The notes under the pieces are model-generated. The model saw only the letters and a program-made list of their open reading frames with translations, had not been told where the DNA came from and did no database searches. Shown here piece after piece: positions 1 to 7,122 of a stretch of DNA of 8,311 nucleotides. The number at the start of each line of letters is the position of its first letter. Position 1 is the first letter of the stretch. The position numbers and the translations under genes are program-made. Origin of the DNA: Pseudomonadaceae bacterium UBA836 (GTDB lineage: Bacteria > Pseudomonadota > Gammaproteobacteria > Pseudomonadales > Pseudomonadaceae); the NCBI GenBank assembly GCA_002296055.1, contig DBHE01000203.1, positions 1 to 8,311 of the forward strand, given 5' to 3'.

Positions 1-51
1 TGGGGCATCATGCGTTTGAGAAAACGGCGTGGCATCGCAGGATTCGGCTAG
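1..51 (+). CDS. Possible 3' end of an upstream gene (partial, low confidence)
   Basis: Reading from base 1, an open frame runs into TAG at 49-51 and gives a basic, tryptophan-containing tail (WGIMRLRKRRGIAGFG). In pseudomonads the gene before comEC often encodes a small DUF2062 membrane protein with an Arg/Trp-rich C-terminus, which would fit, but 16 residues are too few to identify a family. A second frame starting at base 3 stays open to TAA at 151-153 and cannot be excluded. The assignment rests on gene order recalled from related genomes, not on a motif. Confidence 0.3.
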   Translation, partial: WGIMRLRKRRGIAGFG

Positions 52-156
52 GTGGGCGTTGGCCAATTATGCCCGGATTGATACCTCTGCACTACTGCCT
101 GACGGCGAGGGTCTGTTGCGGTTTTTTTTCTGCGTCTTTCCGGAGGCGTCTGTAAC

Positions 157-189
157 GCTGCCAATCAGGGACCGAGATATGTCGGCAGC
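157..189 (+). other. Weak stem-loop in the comEC leader
   Basis: GCTGCC at 157-162 can pair with GGCAGC at 184-189. GAC at 170-172 can also pair with GTC at 181-183, leaving an 8-base loop and a 7-base bulge on the left arm. The structure ends about 7 bases before the AGGA that may serve as the comEC-region ribosome binding site. No T-run follows, so it is not an intrinsic terminator. It may be chance in GC-rich DNA. The rest of 52-215 shows an 8-T run at 122-129 without a good stem before it, and no convincing promoter. Confidence 0.2.
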
Positions 190-215
190 TCCCCACAGGA
201 AAACAGGATGTTTCC

Positions 216-2462
216 GTGAGTCACCCCTACTTGCTGCTGACCACGCTGTTGGCTGGTCTGCTGATCCCGCTTTGTTTTACCCGCTTGCCCGGGCTGCCCT
301 GGTGGGGCTGGCTGTTCTTTCCTTTGATCGCCTTTTTCTTGCGTCGCCGGCCTTTTGGACGGGTGCTTTTGGTCTTTGCGCTGGGCGCGTGCTGGGCACT
401 GGCCTGGCATCAATGGCAGCTTGGCCAGCGTCTCCCACCCCGACTGGACAACCAGACGCTGGAGCTGGTCGGGACCGTCGCGGCCTTGCCTGAGCAAACC
501 GATACCGGATGGCGCTTTATGTTGCGTGATGGGCGTAGTCTGGATGGCCAGAGCCTGCCATTGATGCGTTTGCATTGGTGGGGAGGAGAGGCTGTACGGG
601 CGGGAGAACAGTGGCAACTGACGGTACGTTTGCGTGCTCCGAGAGGCATGCGCAACCCCGGTACCTTTGATTACGAAGCCTGGCTCTATGCGCAAGGTGT
701 TGGTGCAGTGGGTAGTGTGCGCGCCGGCCATCGGGTTGCTGTCGCACCTGCTTTTGGGCAATGGCGTGACCGCCTGCATCAACATCTTGGTAGTAGCCTG
801 GTATCGGCCGACAATCGCCGCCTGCTGGCGCTGCTGGTGGGTGATCGTCAGGCGCTGAGTGACGCTGATTGGGATGTGTTGCAGCGTACCGGTACCAGTC
901 ATCTGCTGGTCATTTCGGGGTTGCACGTGGGCATGCTGGCACTGGCCTTTTTCCTGCTGGTGCAGCAGCTGGTGCGTTGGTCGCCCTGGCATTGGCCCTG
1001 GCCGCAGCTTTGGTTGTCGGCGCCTCTAGCACTGTGCGCCGCCGCCAGTTACGCGTTGCTGGCGGGTATGGCGGTGCCGGTACAGCGCGCCTTGCTGATG
1101 TGCGCAGCTGCCTTGCTGCTCAAGCTCTGGCGGCGTGCGATCGGCCCCGTGACCCTGTGGTTACTGGCAATGTGTATGGTGGTGCTGGCGAACCCGGCGG
1201 CGCCGCTGCGCGCTGGCTTCTGGTTGTCTTTTATTGCGGTTGGCTTGTTGATTCTGGGGATGGGCGGGCGCCTGCACAATCGGGGGCTTTGGTGGCGGTG
1301 GGGGCGGGCACAATGGGTTGCTTTTATTGGCCTTTGGCCTTGGTTGGTGCTCTGGGGTATGCCGGCCAGCGGTGCCTCCATGTTGATCAACCTCGTGGCG
1401 ATTCCCTGGATCAGTCTGTTAGTGGTGCCGTTGGCGCTACTGGGTAGTCTGCTGCAGCTGCTGACCGGGTTGGATCAGTTGCTCCTGCTGGCGGCCTGGT
1501 TGCTCAACCTGTTTATGGGCTTTCTTAGCTGGGCGGCCGGCTGGAGTCCGCTGATTTACCTGTCCTTTCCTGGTTGGTGGAGCTGGTGCCTGGCGCTGGT
1601 CGGCAGCCTGATGTTGTTGCTGCCCGGCGCTGCGGCTGTACGTCCTTTGGCGCTGTTTTGCCTGTTGCCGGTGTTTTTTGCCGAGCAACCGCGTCCGGCA
1701 CAAGGGCAATTGCACGTGGTGGTGCTGGACGTCGGGCAGGGGCTGTCAGTGCTGCTGCAAACGGCAGAGCATGATCTGTTGTATGACGCTGGAGCGCGGC
1801 TGGCCAGCGGCTTTGATCTGGGCGAGGCGGTGGTTGTGCCCAGTTTATTGGCGTTGGGCGTCGAGAAGTTGGACCTGCTGCTGATCAGCCATGGCGATAA
1901 CGATCACGCCGGCGGCGCTTTCAGCGTGTCGCGCATGTTGCCTGCCAGGCGATCGATAGCCGGCGAGCCTGAACGGCTGGAGGGCTTGTCGGCAGAGCCG
2001 TGTCATCACGGCGAGCGTTGGCAGTGGGATGGCGTCGACTTTCAGCTGTTACGTGCCCGCTTGCCTGCAGCGCCGGCCAACGGCCAATCCTGCGTGCTGC
2101 AGGTAACCGCTAACGGTCAGTCCGTGCTGTTACCTGGGGATATTCGGCAGATCGAGGAATATGCGCTGCTGCCAGCGCTGGCGCCTGCGGAGGTGCTGCT
2201 GGCGCCGCATCACGGTAGCCGAAGCTCGTCGAGCTATGCGTTCATTCGGCGCCTCAACCCTGACTGGGTGGTGTTCAGTGCGGGGTATCACAGTCCCTAC
2301 GGTCATCCACATCCGCAGGTTGTGCAGCGCTACCGCGAATTGGGCAGTGATGCGATTTATACTGGCCAGTCGGGTGCGGTCGGTTTTATGCTTGGCCGGC
2401 CGGGGAAGGTACGCCCCGAATGGCGCTGGCGGGAGGCCGCACGCCGTTTCTGGCATCAATGA
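216..2462 (+). CDS. comEC: ComEC/Rec2-type DNA internalization channel protein
   Basis: This 748-residue inner-membrane protein belongs to the family that moves single-stranded DNA across the cytoplasmic membrane during natural transformation. An N-terminal DUF4131-like region with membrane segments covers roughly residues 5-175. The polytopic Competence domain (about 200-470) carries GDR at 209-211 and the hallmark SHLLVISGLHVG at 228-239. The metallo-beta-lactamase-type domain (about 500-735) shows LDVGQG (504-509), DAG (524-526), the metal motif HGDNDH (559-564), PGD (640-642), PHHGS (664-668) and YHSPYGHPHP (691-700). The length is normal for the family and nothing is broken, so the metal site looks intact. 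The start is GTG at 216, because the nearby ATG at 208 is in another frame and stops after four codons. The gene ends in TGA-TAA-TGA at 2460-2468, three in-frame stops in a row. Presence of the gene alone does not show that the strain is competent. Confidence 0.95.
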   Translation: MSHPYLLLTTLLAGLLIPLCFTRLPGLPWWGWLFFPLIAFFLRRRPFGRVLLVFALGACWALAWHQWQLGQRLPPRLDNQTLELVGTVAALPEQTDTGWRFMLRDGRSLDGQSLPLMRLHWWGGEAVRAGEQWQLTVRLRAPRGMRNPGTFDYEAWLYAQGVGAVGSVRAGHRVAVAPAFGQWRDRLHQHLGSSLVSADNRRLLALLVGDRQALSDADWDVLQRTGTSHLLVISGLHVGMLALAFFLLVQQLVRWSPWHWPWPQLWLSAPLALCAAASYALLAGMAVPVQRALLMCAAALLLKLWRRAIGPVTLWLLAMCMVVLANPAAPLRAGFWLSFIAVGLLILGMGGRLHNRGLWWRWGRAQWVAFIGLWPWLVLWGMPASGASMLINLVAIPWISLLVVPLALLGSLLQLLTGLDQLLLLAAWLLNLFMGFLSWAAGWSPLIYLSFPGWWSWCLALVGSLMLLLPGAAAVRPLALFCLLPVFFAEQPRPAQGQLHVVVLDVGQGLSVLLQTAEHDLLYDAGARLASGFDLGEAVVVPSLLALGVEKLDLLLISHGDNDHAGGAFSVSRMLPARRSIAGEPERLEGLSAEPCHHGERWQWDGVDFQLLRARLPAAPANGQSCVLQVTANGQSVLLPGDIRQIEEYALLPALAPAEVLLAPHHGSRSSSSYAFIRRLNPDWVVFSAGYHSPYGHPHPQVVQRYRELGSDAIYTGQSGAVGFMLGRPGKVRPEWRWREAARRFWHQ

Positions 2463-2483
2463 TAATGACGGGCACTGGGGCGG

Positions 2484-2511
2484 TTTTCCGCAAAGCAGCC
2501 TGTGCTAGAGT
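2484..2511 (+). promoter_or_regulatory. Putative sigma-70 promoter for the exbB-murB operon
   Basis: The 79-base gap after comEC contains TGC-TAGAGT at 2503-2511, an extended -10 element with four of six consensus bases in TAGAGT. A poor -35 candidate, TTTTCC, lies at 2484-2489 with a 16-base spacer. A start of transcription near 2518 would leave a leader of about 24 bases before the exbB GTG. This is a pattern call by eye; no transcript data support it. Read-through from comEC is also possible because no terminator hairpin separates the genes. Confidence 0.4.
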
Positions 2512-2541
2512 AGGCAACCATTTTTGGGGGAGGGATCGCTT

Positions 2542-3219
2542 GTGTGGGAATTGATCAGTTCTGGCGGTTGGTTGATGGTGCCCATCATCCTGTCGTCAGT
2601 CATTGCTGTGGCTATCGTCTTTGAGCGTTTGTGGGTGTTGCGCGCCGCGCGGGTCGCACCAGCAGGTTTGCTCGGTCAGGTCTGGCAATGGGTCAGGGAA
2701 GGCCAACTGGACGCAGCGAAGCTGAAGACGCTGCGGGCTGATTCACCGCTCGGTGAAATCCTTGCTGCAGGCCTGGCCAACTCGCGCCACGGCCGTGACA
2801 TTATGAAAGAGTGCATCCAGGAAGCCGCCGGCAAGGTGGTGCATGAGCTGGAGCGCTATCTCAATACCTTGGGCACCATCGCCGCCATTACGCCGCTGCT
2901 GGGCCTGTTGGGTACCGTTATCGGCATGATCGATGTGTTCAGTGCCATCATGGTGCAGGGCACCGGTAACACCGGTGTGCTGGCTGGCGGTATTTCCAAA
3001 GCACTGATTACGACTGCCGCCGGCTTGACGGTCGCCATTCCTGCGGTCTTCTTCCACCGCTTCTTTGTGCGCCGGGTGGATGAGCTGGTGGTGACCATGG
3101 AGCAGGAAGCGACCAAGCTGGTAGAGGTGGTGCTGGGTAATCGTGAAGTGGACTTTAACGGCAATGGCAATGGCAACGGCCGCAAGGTTGCAGCTGTAGC
3201 CGGCGCTAAGGGAGCCTGA
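2542..3219 (+). CDS. exbB: ExbB/TolQ-family proton-channel protein (MotA/TolQ/ExbB domain)
   Basis: ExbB/TolQ proteins form a pentameric inner-membrane channel around an ExbD/TolR dimer and turn proton flow into work on envelope partners. This 225-residue protein has three membrane segments at about residues 10-30, 108-135 and 153-172. The family signatures are TPLLGLLGTVIGM (117-129) and SKALITTAAGLTVAIPAVF (152-170). T125 and T158 align by eye with the channel threonines of E. coli ExbB. I chose GTG at 2542 over an upstream in-frame TTG at 2524, because GGGGGAGGGA at 2526-2535 sits at ribosome-binding distance and the resulting MWELISSGGW start resembles pseudomonad relatives. The C-terminal tail has an Asn-Gly repeat at about 206-213. 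exbD follows after 2 bases. No tonB or TonB-dependent receptor is present, so calling it ExbB rather than a TolQ-like paralogue is a family-level choice. Confidence 0.9.
   Translation: MWELISSGGWLMVPIILSSVIAVAIVFERLWVLRAARVAPAGLLGQVWQWVREGQLDAAKLKTLRADSPLGEILAAGLANSRHGRDIMKECIQEAAGKVVHELERYLNTLGTIAAITPLLGLLGTVIGMIDVFSAIMVQGTGNTGVLAGGISKALITTAAGLTVAIPAVFFHRFFVRRVDELVVTMEQEATKLVEVVLGNREVDFNGNGNGNGRKVAAVAGAKGA
3157..3180 (+). repeat. Four-copy hexamer repeat (AAYGGC) inside exbB
   Basis: Four consecutive AAYGGC units (AACGGC, AATGGC, AATGGC, AACGGC) encode four Asn-Gly pairs in the cytoplasmic C-terminal tail of ExbB. Because the unit is 6 bases, a change in copy number would keep the frame and only alter tail length. 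Confidence 0.85.
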
Positions 3220-3221
3220 GC

Positions 3222-3656
3222 GTGAACTTTCGCCGGCAGAAGATTGAAGAGGTCAGCGTAAACCTGACGCCACTGATCGATGTGGTGTTTCTGTTGCTGA
3301 TCTTCTTCATGGTGTCGACCACCTTTACCCGTGAAACCCAACTCAAGCTGGATCTGCCGCAAGCCGCCTCGGGTGAGCGGGTCGAAAACCGCACTGTGCA
3401 GCAGCTGGAGCTGACTATTGCTGCCAGCGGTGAGATGGCGCTGAATGAGCGCACACTGCTGCGTTCTGACCTACAGACCCTCACTGCTGCACTGCAAAAA
3501 GAGTCCGGTGGCGACACCTTGTTGCCGTTGGTTATTACCGCCGATGCACAAACGCCGCATCAATACGTGATCACCGCCATGGATGCCGCCGGGCAGCTCG
3601 GTTTCAGCCGCCTGCGCCTGACCACCAGTGAAACCGAGGCGGACGCCACGCAGTGA
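3222..3656 (+). CDS. exbD: ExbD/TolR-family motor stator partner
   Basis: ExbD/TolR proteins have one membrane helix and a periplasmic domain, and they couple the ExbB/TolQ channel to an envelope target. The 144-residue product has a short basic N-terminus, then VNLTPLIDVVFLLLIFFMVS (13-32). D20 in this helix matches the essential proton-carrying aspartate of the family. The rest is a periplasmic ExbD fold with the typical late segment VITAMDAAGQLGFSRLRL. The GTG start at 3222 is preceded by AAGGGAG at 3208-3214 and lies 2 bases after the exbB stop, which points to coupled expression of the motor pair. Its stop overlaps the lpxK start by 4 bases (GTGA). The physiological partner is unknown: gene linkage to lpxK suggests an envelope role, but that is inference. 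Confidence 0.9.
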   Translation: MNFRRQKIEEVSVNLTPLIDVVFLLLIFFMVSTTFTRETQLKLDLPQAASGERVENRTVQQLELTIAASGEMALNERTLLRSDLQTLTAALQKESGGDTLLPLVITADAQTPHQYVITAMDAAGQLGFSRLRLTTSETEADATQ

Positions 3657-4681
3657 GCGGTCAGTCCCTGGAGCAGCGCTTGCTGCGCGCCTGGTACGGC
3701 CAAGCGCGCTGGCTCACGCTGCTGCGTCCGTTATCCTGGTTGTATCGGCGGGTAGTGGTTCGGCGCCGACAGCAGTATTTGTCAGGCGAACGCACGCAGT
3801 GGCAACCACCTGTACCCTTGATTGTGGTTGGCAACATCACACTGGGCGGCACCGGCAAGACGCCCATGGTGATTTGGCTGGTCGAATTTCTACAGAGTCA
3901 GGGCTGGCGCGTTGGCGTTATCAGTCGTGGCTATGGTGCCACCCCTCCATCCTTGCCTTGGCTGGTAACGCCAAGCGATAGCGCGGCAGTGGCTGGTGAT
4001 GAGCCGCTGCTGATAGTGCAGCGTTGCAAAGTCCCCTTGGTTATTGACCCGGATCGTCCGGCTGCGGCCCAGCGTTTGCTGTCCGAAGGGGTAGATCTGA
4101 TCATCAGTGATGACGGCCTGCAGCACTATGCGCTCGGCCGCAGCGTCGAGCTGGTACTGCTGGATCAGCAGCGCGACCTGGGTAACCGGCGCTGCCTGCC
4201 CGAAGGGCCTTTGCGTGAGCCTGCCGAGCGACTGCAGTCGGTCGACCTGATTGTTCGTAATGGCGCCAGCGCCGATGGCGCCAAGGGCTATGCCATGCAG
4301 CTGGCACCGGGCGTACTGGTCAATCTGGTCAGCGGTGAGCGCCTGGCAGCCACGCGCTGGTCCGGGCCGCGGCAGGTGTCCGCGATGGCCGGTATTGGTA
4401 ATCCCGAGCGCTTTTTTTCTACCCTCGAGGCACTGGCCTTTGAGTGTGAAACCTACGTCTTTGCCGATCACGCCCGCTATGATGAGCAAATGCTGGCGGC
4501 ATTACCTGCCAATCGTCCCGTGCTGATGACCGAAAAAGATGCGGTTAAGTGTACCGGCCTGGCGCGCGACAACTGGTGGTATTTGAGTGTCGATGCGCAG
4601 CTTAGCGAAGATTTCGCAGCAGCTTTATTGACGCTGCTGCCTGCGGCGCCCCAAAAGGGGCGTGAACCAATCCAGGAGTAA
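3653..4681 (+). CDS. lpxK: Tetraacyldisaccharide 4'-kinase LpxK (lipid A biosynthesis)
   Basis: LpxK is the membrane-associated kinase that uses ATP to phosphorylate the 4' position of disaccharide-1-phosphate, making lipid IVA, the acceptor for Kdo. The 342-residue length is close to the E. coli enzyme. An N-terminal hydrophobic/basic stretch (about 15-40) probably mediates membrane binding. The Walker A motif is GNITLGGTGKTP at 60-71. Other family blocks are ISRGYGA (90-96), GDEP (115-118), DPDR (132-135), SDDGLQHYAL (152-161), PEGPLREP (183-190), AGIGNPERFF (246-255) and MTEKDAVKC (292-300). All expected motifs are present. The GTG start overlaps the exbD stop, with a weak purine-rich stretch at 3636-3642. 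Unlike E. coli, no msbA lies upstream. Its product feeds the same pathway as KdsB two genes downstream. Confidence 0.97.
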   Translation: MSGQSLEQRLLRAWYGQARWLTLLRPLSWLYRRVVVRRRQQYLSGERTQWQPPVPLIVVGNITLGGTGKTPMVIWLVEFLQSQGWRVGVISRGYGATPPSLPWLVTPSDSAAVAGDEPLLIVQRCKVPLVIDPDRPAAAQRLLSEGVDLIISDDGLQHYALGRSVELVLLDQQRDLGNRRCLPEGPLREPAERLQSVDLIVRNGASADGAKGYAMQLAPGVLVNLVSGERLAATRWSGPRQVSAMAGIGNPERFFSTLEALAFECETYVFADHARYDEQMLAALPANRPVLMTEKDAVKCTGLARDNWWYLSVDAQLSEDFAAALLTLLPAAPQKGREPIQE

Positions 4682-4684
4682 CTG

Positions 4685-4870
4685 ATGGATCCCAAATTGA
4701 TGGATGTACTGGCCTGCCCCCTGTGCAAGGGGCCGCTGGTGCTGAGTAACGACAAGCAGGAGCTTTGGTGCCGTGCCGATGGATTGGCCTTCCCTGTGCG
4801 CGATGGTATTCCGGTGATGCTGGAGTCTGAGGCGCGACCGCTGAACGCTGACGAAAAGTTGGGTAGCTAA
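4685..4870 (+). CDS. ycaR: UPF0434/Trm112-like small protein (YcaR family)
   Basis: This is a 61-residue protein of the UPF0434 family, whose E. coli member YcaR also lies between lpxK and kdsB. It has the Trm112-like small zinc-ribbon pattern: ACPLCKGPL with C11 and C14, then C29 in [12 protein letters not shown], then [13 protein letters not shown] at 39-51. The fourth ligand position is D32 rather than cysteine; E. coli YcaR, as I recall it, also has Asp there. Trm112 proteins activate methyltransferases in other organisms, but no such role is proven for this bacterial group, so the function is unknown. AGGAG at 4674-4678 lies 6 bases before the ATG and overlaps the end of lpxK, which supports the start and translational linkage. 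Confidence 0.9.
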   Translation: MDPKLMDVLACPLCKGPLVLSNDKQELWCRADGLAFPVRDGIPVMLESEARPLNADEKLGS

Positions 4871-4872
4871 CG

Positions 4873-5631
4873 ATGTTCCACGTCATTATCCCTGCTCGTT
4901 ACGCGTCTACGCGTTTGCCCGGCAAGCCCTTGCAGTTGATTGCCGGCAAGCCAATGGTCCAGCATGTTTGGGAGCAAGCTTGCAAAAGCGGCGCGGCGAC
5001 GGTGACCGTGGCCACCGACGACCCGCGCATTGTTGAGGCGTGTAAGGGGTTTGGCGCAGAGGTGGTGCTGACTCGAGCCGACCACCCGTCGGGCACTGAT
5101 CGTCTGCAGGAAGTGGTGAGCCAGCTTGGTCTGGATGACGCGGCGTGCGTAGTTAATGTGCAGGGCGATGAGCCGCTGATTCCGCCGGCGGTTATTGACC
5201 AGGTGGCGGCCAATTTGCTGGCGGCCACCGACGCGGGAATCGCTACCCTGGCTGAGCCAATCGACGATAGCGAGACCTTGTTCAACCCGAATGCGGTCAA
5301 GGTGGTAACTGACCATCAGGGCTACGCCTTGTATTTCAGTCGTGCACCGATGCCCTGGTGTCGGGATCAGTTTGCCAATGGCCCTGCGCCGTTGCCGAAG
5401 GACATCCCGTTCCGTCGACACGTCGGCATTTACGCCTACAAGGTGAGCTTTCTGCATGCCTATGTTGGCTGGCCTGCCAGTCCGCTGGAAACGGCCGAGT
5501 CGCTGGAGCAGCTGCGTGCGCTGTGGTTTGGTGCGCGGATTCATGTCGCCGATGCCTGTCAGACACTGCCGGCTGGCGTAGATACCGCCGAGGATTTGGC
5601 GCGCGTGCGGGCATTGCTGGAGTCAGCATGA
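4873..5631 (+). CDS. kdsB: 3-deoxy-manno-octulosonate cytidylyltransferase (CMP-Kdo synthetase)
   Basis: KdsB joins Kdo to CTP, giving CMP-Kdo and pyrophosphate in the cytoplasm; WaaA then transfers Kdo to lipid IVA. The 252-residue length is standard. Signature blocks are the nucleotide-binding [14 protein letters not shown] (6-19), HPSGTDR (71-77), NVQGDEPLI (95-103, with the metal-binding Asp), NPNAVKVV (138-145), YFSRAPMPW (154-162), RRHVGIYAY (181-189), LEQLR (211-215) and GVDT (235-238). The ATG is 2 bases after the UPF0434 stop and has only a weak ribosome binding site, so translation probably depends on coupling to the preceding gene. Its final ATGA overlaps the start of the phosphatase gene. 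Confidence 0.97.
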   Translation: MFHVIIPARYASTRLPGKPLQLIAGKPMVQHVWEQACKSGAATVTVATDDPRIVEACKGFGAEVVLTRADHPSGTDRLQEVVSQLGLDDAACVVNVQGDEPLIPPAVIDQVAANLLAATDAGIATLAEPIDDSETLFNPNAVKVVTDHQGYALYFSRAPMPWCRDQFANGPAPLPKDIPFRRHVGIYAYKVSFLHAYVGWPASPLETAESLEQLRALWFGARIHVADACQTLPAGVDTAEDLARVRALLESA

Positions 5632-6089
5632 AGCGCGTGCTCTTTGTTTGTCTGGGCAATATTTGCCGCTCTCCCAGTGCGCAAGGTGTGTTTGAAGCAC
5701 GCTTGGCCCAGCGTGGGTTGCAGCAGGGTTATCAGGTTGATTCGGCAGGCACCGGTGGCTACCACGCAGGTGAACCGCCAGATCGCAGAGCGCAGGCCGC
5801 TGCCCGGCGGCGTGGCTACGACATCAGTGGACAGCGGGCTCGCGCGGTGCGTGACGGTGACTTTCACGAGTTTGACCTGATTCTTGCGATGGATCGCAGC
5901 AACCTGGCTAACCTGCTGCAGCGCGCGCCAGCCAATTGTCGAGCACAGGTGCGTTTGTTCATGACAGGTGTAGAGGGTTGGCCGCAGGAAGTGCCCGATC
6001 CGTATTTCGGCGGCGAACAAGGCTTTGAGCAGGTGCTGGATATGCTCGAAGCCGCCTCCGATGTATTGCTCGCGGAGCATGGCCACTGA
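5628..6089 (+). CDS. Low-molecular-weight protein-tyrosine phosphatase
   Basis: These small cytoplasmic enzymes remove phosphate from phosphotyrosine through a cysteine-phosphate intermediate. The 153-residue protein begins with the P-loop [14 protein letters not shown] (7-20): nucleophile C8, phosphate-binding R14 and S15. The general acid is D124 in VPDPYFGG (122-129). [18 protein letters not shown] at 38-55 is another family block. All catalytic residues are present. By its motifs it looks closer to the eukaryote-like branch than to Wzb-type capsule phosphatases, which is a judgement by eye. ATG 5628 overlaps the kdsB stop by 4 bases, and GGAG at 5619-5622 provides a ribosome binding site. 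No tyrosine kinase gene is in view. The product equates to PA2978 of P. aeruginosa by gene order; its substrate cannot be told from sequence. Confidence 0.93.
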   Translation: MKRVLFVCLGNICRSPSAQGVFEARLAQRGLQQGYQVDSAGTGGYHAGEPPDRRAQAAARRRGYDISGQRARAVRDGDFHEFDLILAMDRSNLANLLQRAPANCRAQVRLFMTGVEGWPQEVPDPYFGGEQGFEQVLDMLEAASDVLLAEHGH

Positions 6090-7114
6090 TGCGGTTACGC
6101 GATGGAGTCGATCTCCAGCCCTTCAATACCATGGCGCTTGCCGCCCCGGCTGCGCACTTTGTGCAGGTGCGTTCCGATGCGGAGCTGCAAGCGGCGCTGG
6201 CGCTGGCCGAACGTGAGGGCTGGCTGGTCACCTTGTTTGGTGGCGGCAGTAATATGATCCTGGCTGGCCCGGTGCCCGGGCTGGTTATCCGCATGGCCAG
6301 CCGCGGGCGGCGGGTGCTATCGCGCGGTACTGAGCAGGTGCTAATTGAGGCAGAAGCAGGAGAAAACTGGCACCAATTGGTGTGCTGGAGTCTGGATCTT
6401 GGGCTGAACGGCCTTGAAAATCTGGCCCTGATCCCCGGAACGGTTGGCGCGGCGCCAGTGCAGAATATCGGCGCCTACGGCGTCGAGCTGTGCGACTGTT
6501 TTGACAGCCTGCAGGCGCTGGATCGGCAGACCGGCGAGCTGTGCTGGTTTAAGCGTGCAGACTGTGATTTTGCTTACCGCGACAGCCGCTTCAAGCGAGA
6601 GGCGGGGCGCTACGTGATCTTGCGGGTTCGGCTTAGTCTGGCGCGGCAGCCGCGTCTAGCGGTGGGTTATGCGCCATTGGCAGAGGCCTGGAAGGCGACG
6701 GGGCTACGAGTGCCGGATGCACGCGTGGTCGCTGCCTTGGTAGCGCAGATTCGGCAAAGCAAGTTACCTGACCCAGCCGTGCTGCCTAATGCCGGCAGCT
6801 TCTTCAAAAACCCGGTGGTGTCGGCCGATCAGGCGCAGGGGTTGGCGCAACGTTTTCCTGCGATGCCGCAATTTGCGCAAGCCGATGGCTCGGTCAAGTT
6901 GGCCGCAGCCTGGCTGATTGATCAGGCTGGCTGGAAGGGCTTTCGCGATGGTGCCGCTGGCGTCCACAAGGAGCAGGCGCTGGTGCTGGTTAATCACGGT
7001 GGCGCAAGCGGCGCGCAGATTCTGCAACTCGCGGCGCGGATTCGTGCTGATGTGCTGGCGCGCTACGGTGTTGAGCTGGAGCAGGAGCCACCGGTCATAG
7101 GCTTCCCTAGCTGA
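6089..7114 (+). CDS. murB: UDP-N-acetylenolpyruvoylglucosamine reductase
   Basis: MurB is the FAD enzyme that uses NADPH to reduce the enolpyruvyl product of MurA to UDP-MurNAc, a committed step of peptidoglycan synthesis in the cytoplasm. At 341 residues it fits the longer E. coli-like type. The FAD-binding region shows LFGGGSNMIL (49-58) and IPGTVGAAPVQNIGAYG (115-131). The substrate domain has YRDSRFK (163-169, with the catalytic Arg), NAGSFFKNP (234-242, where S237 is the expected proton donor) and KLAAAWLIDQAGWKG (270-284). A C-terminal LEQE places the catalytic Glu at about 333. The ATG shares one base with the phosphatase stop (TGATG), and GGAG at 6074-6077 is an acceptable ribosome binding site. 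It is the last gene of the operon and is followed by two terminator hairpins. Confidence 0.97.
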   Translation: MRLRDGVDLQPFNTMALAAPAAHFVQVRSDAELQAALALAEREGWLVTLFGGGSNMILAGPVPGLVIRMASRGRRVLSRGTEQVLIEAEAGENWHQLVCWSLDLGLNGLENLALIPGTVGAAPVQNIGAYGVELCDCFDSLQALDRQTGELCWFKRADCDFAYRDSRFKREAGRYVILRVRLSLARQPRLAVGYAPLAEAWKATGLRVPDARVVAALVAQIRQSKLPDPAVLPNAGSFFKNPVVSADQAQGLAQRFPAMPQFAQADGSVKLAAAWLIDQAGWKGFRDGAAGVHKEQALVLVNHGGASGAQILQLAARIRADVLARYGVELEQEPPVIGFPS

Positions 7115-7122
7115 GCTGAACC

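Noticed and set aside
97..129. An intrinsic terminator ending in the eight-T run at 122-129
   Set aside because: The only stem before the T-run is a 3-bp GCC/GGC pair placed too far upstream, so no credible hairpin supports it.
29..493. A 154-codon plus-strand frame spanning the leader and the start of comEC
   Set aside because: It overlaps comEC by about 280 bases in another frame, has no clear ribosome binding site and shows no family motif.
165..992. A long open frame of 275 codons on the minus strand opposite the 5' part of comEC
   Set aside because: It lies antisense to a gene with clear family motifs, its product is rich in Gln, Arg and Pro without domains, and such shadows are common in GC-rich DNA.
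2524..2541. An earlier TTG start for exbB at 2524
   Set aside because: It would place the best ribosome binding site inside the coding region; GTG at 2542 has correct spacing and a family-like N-terminus.
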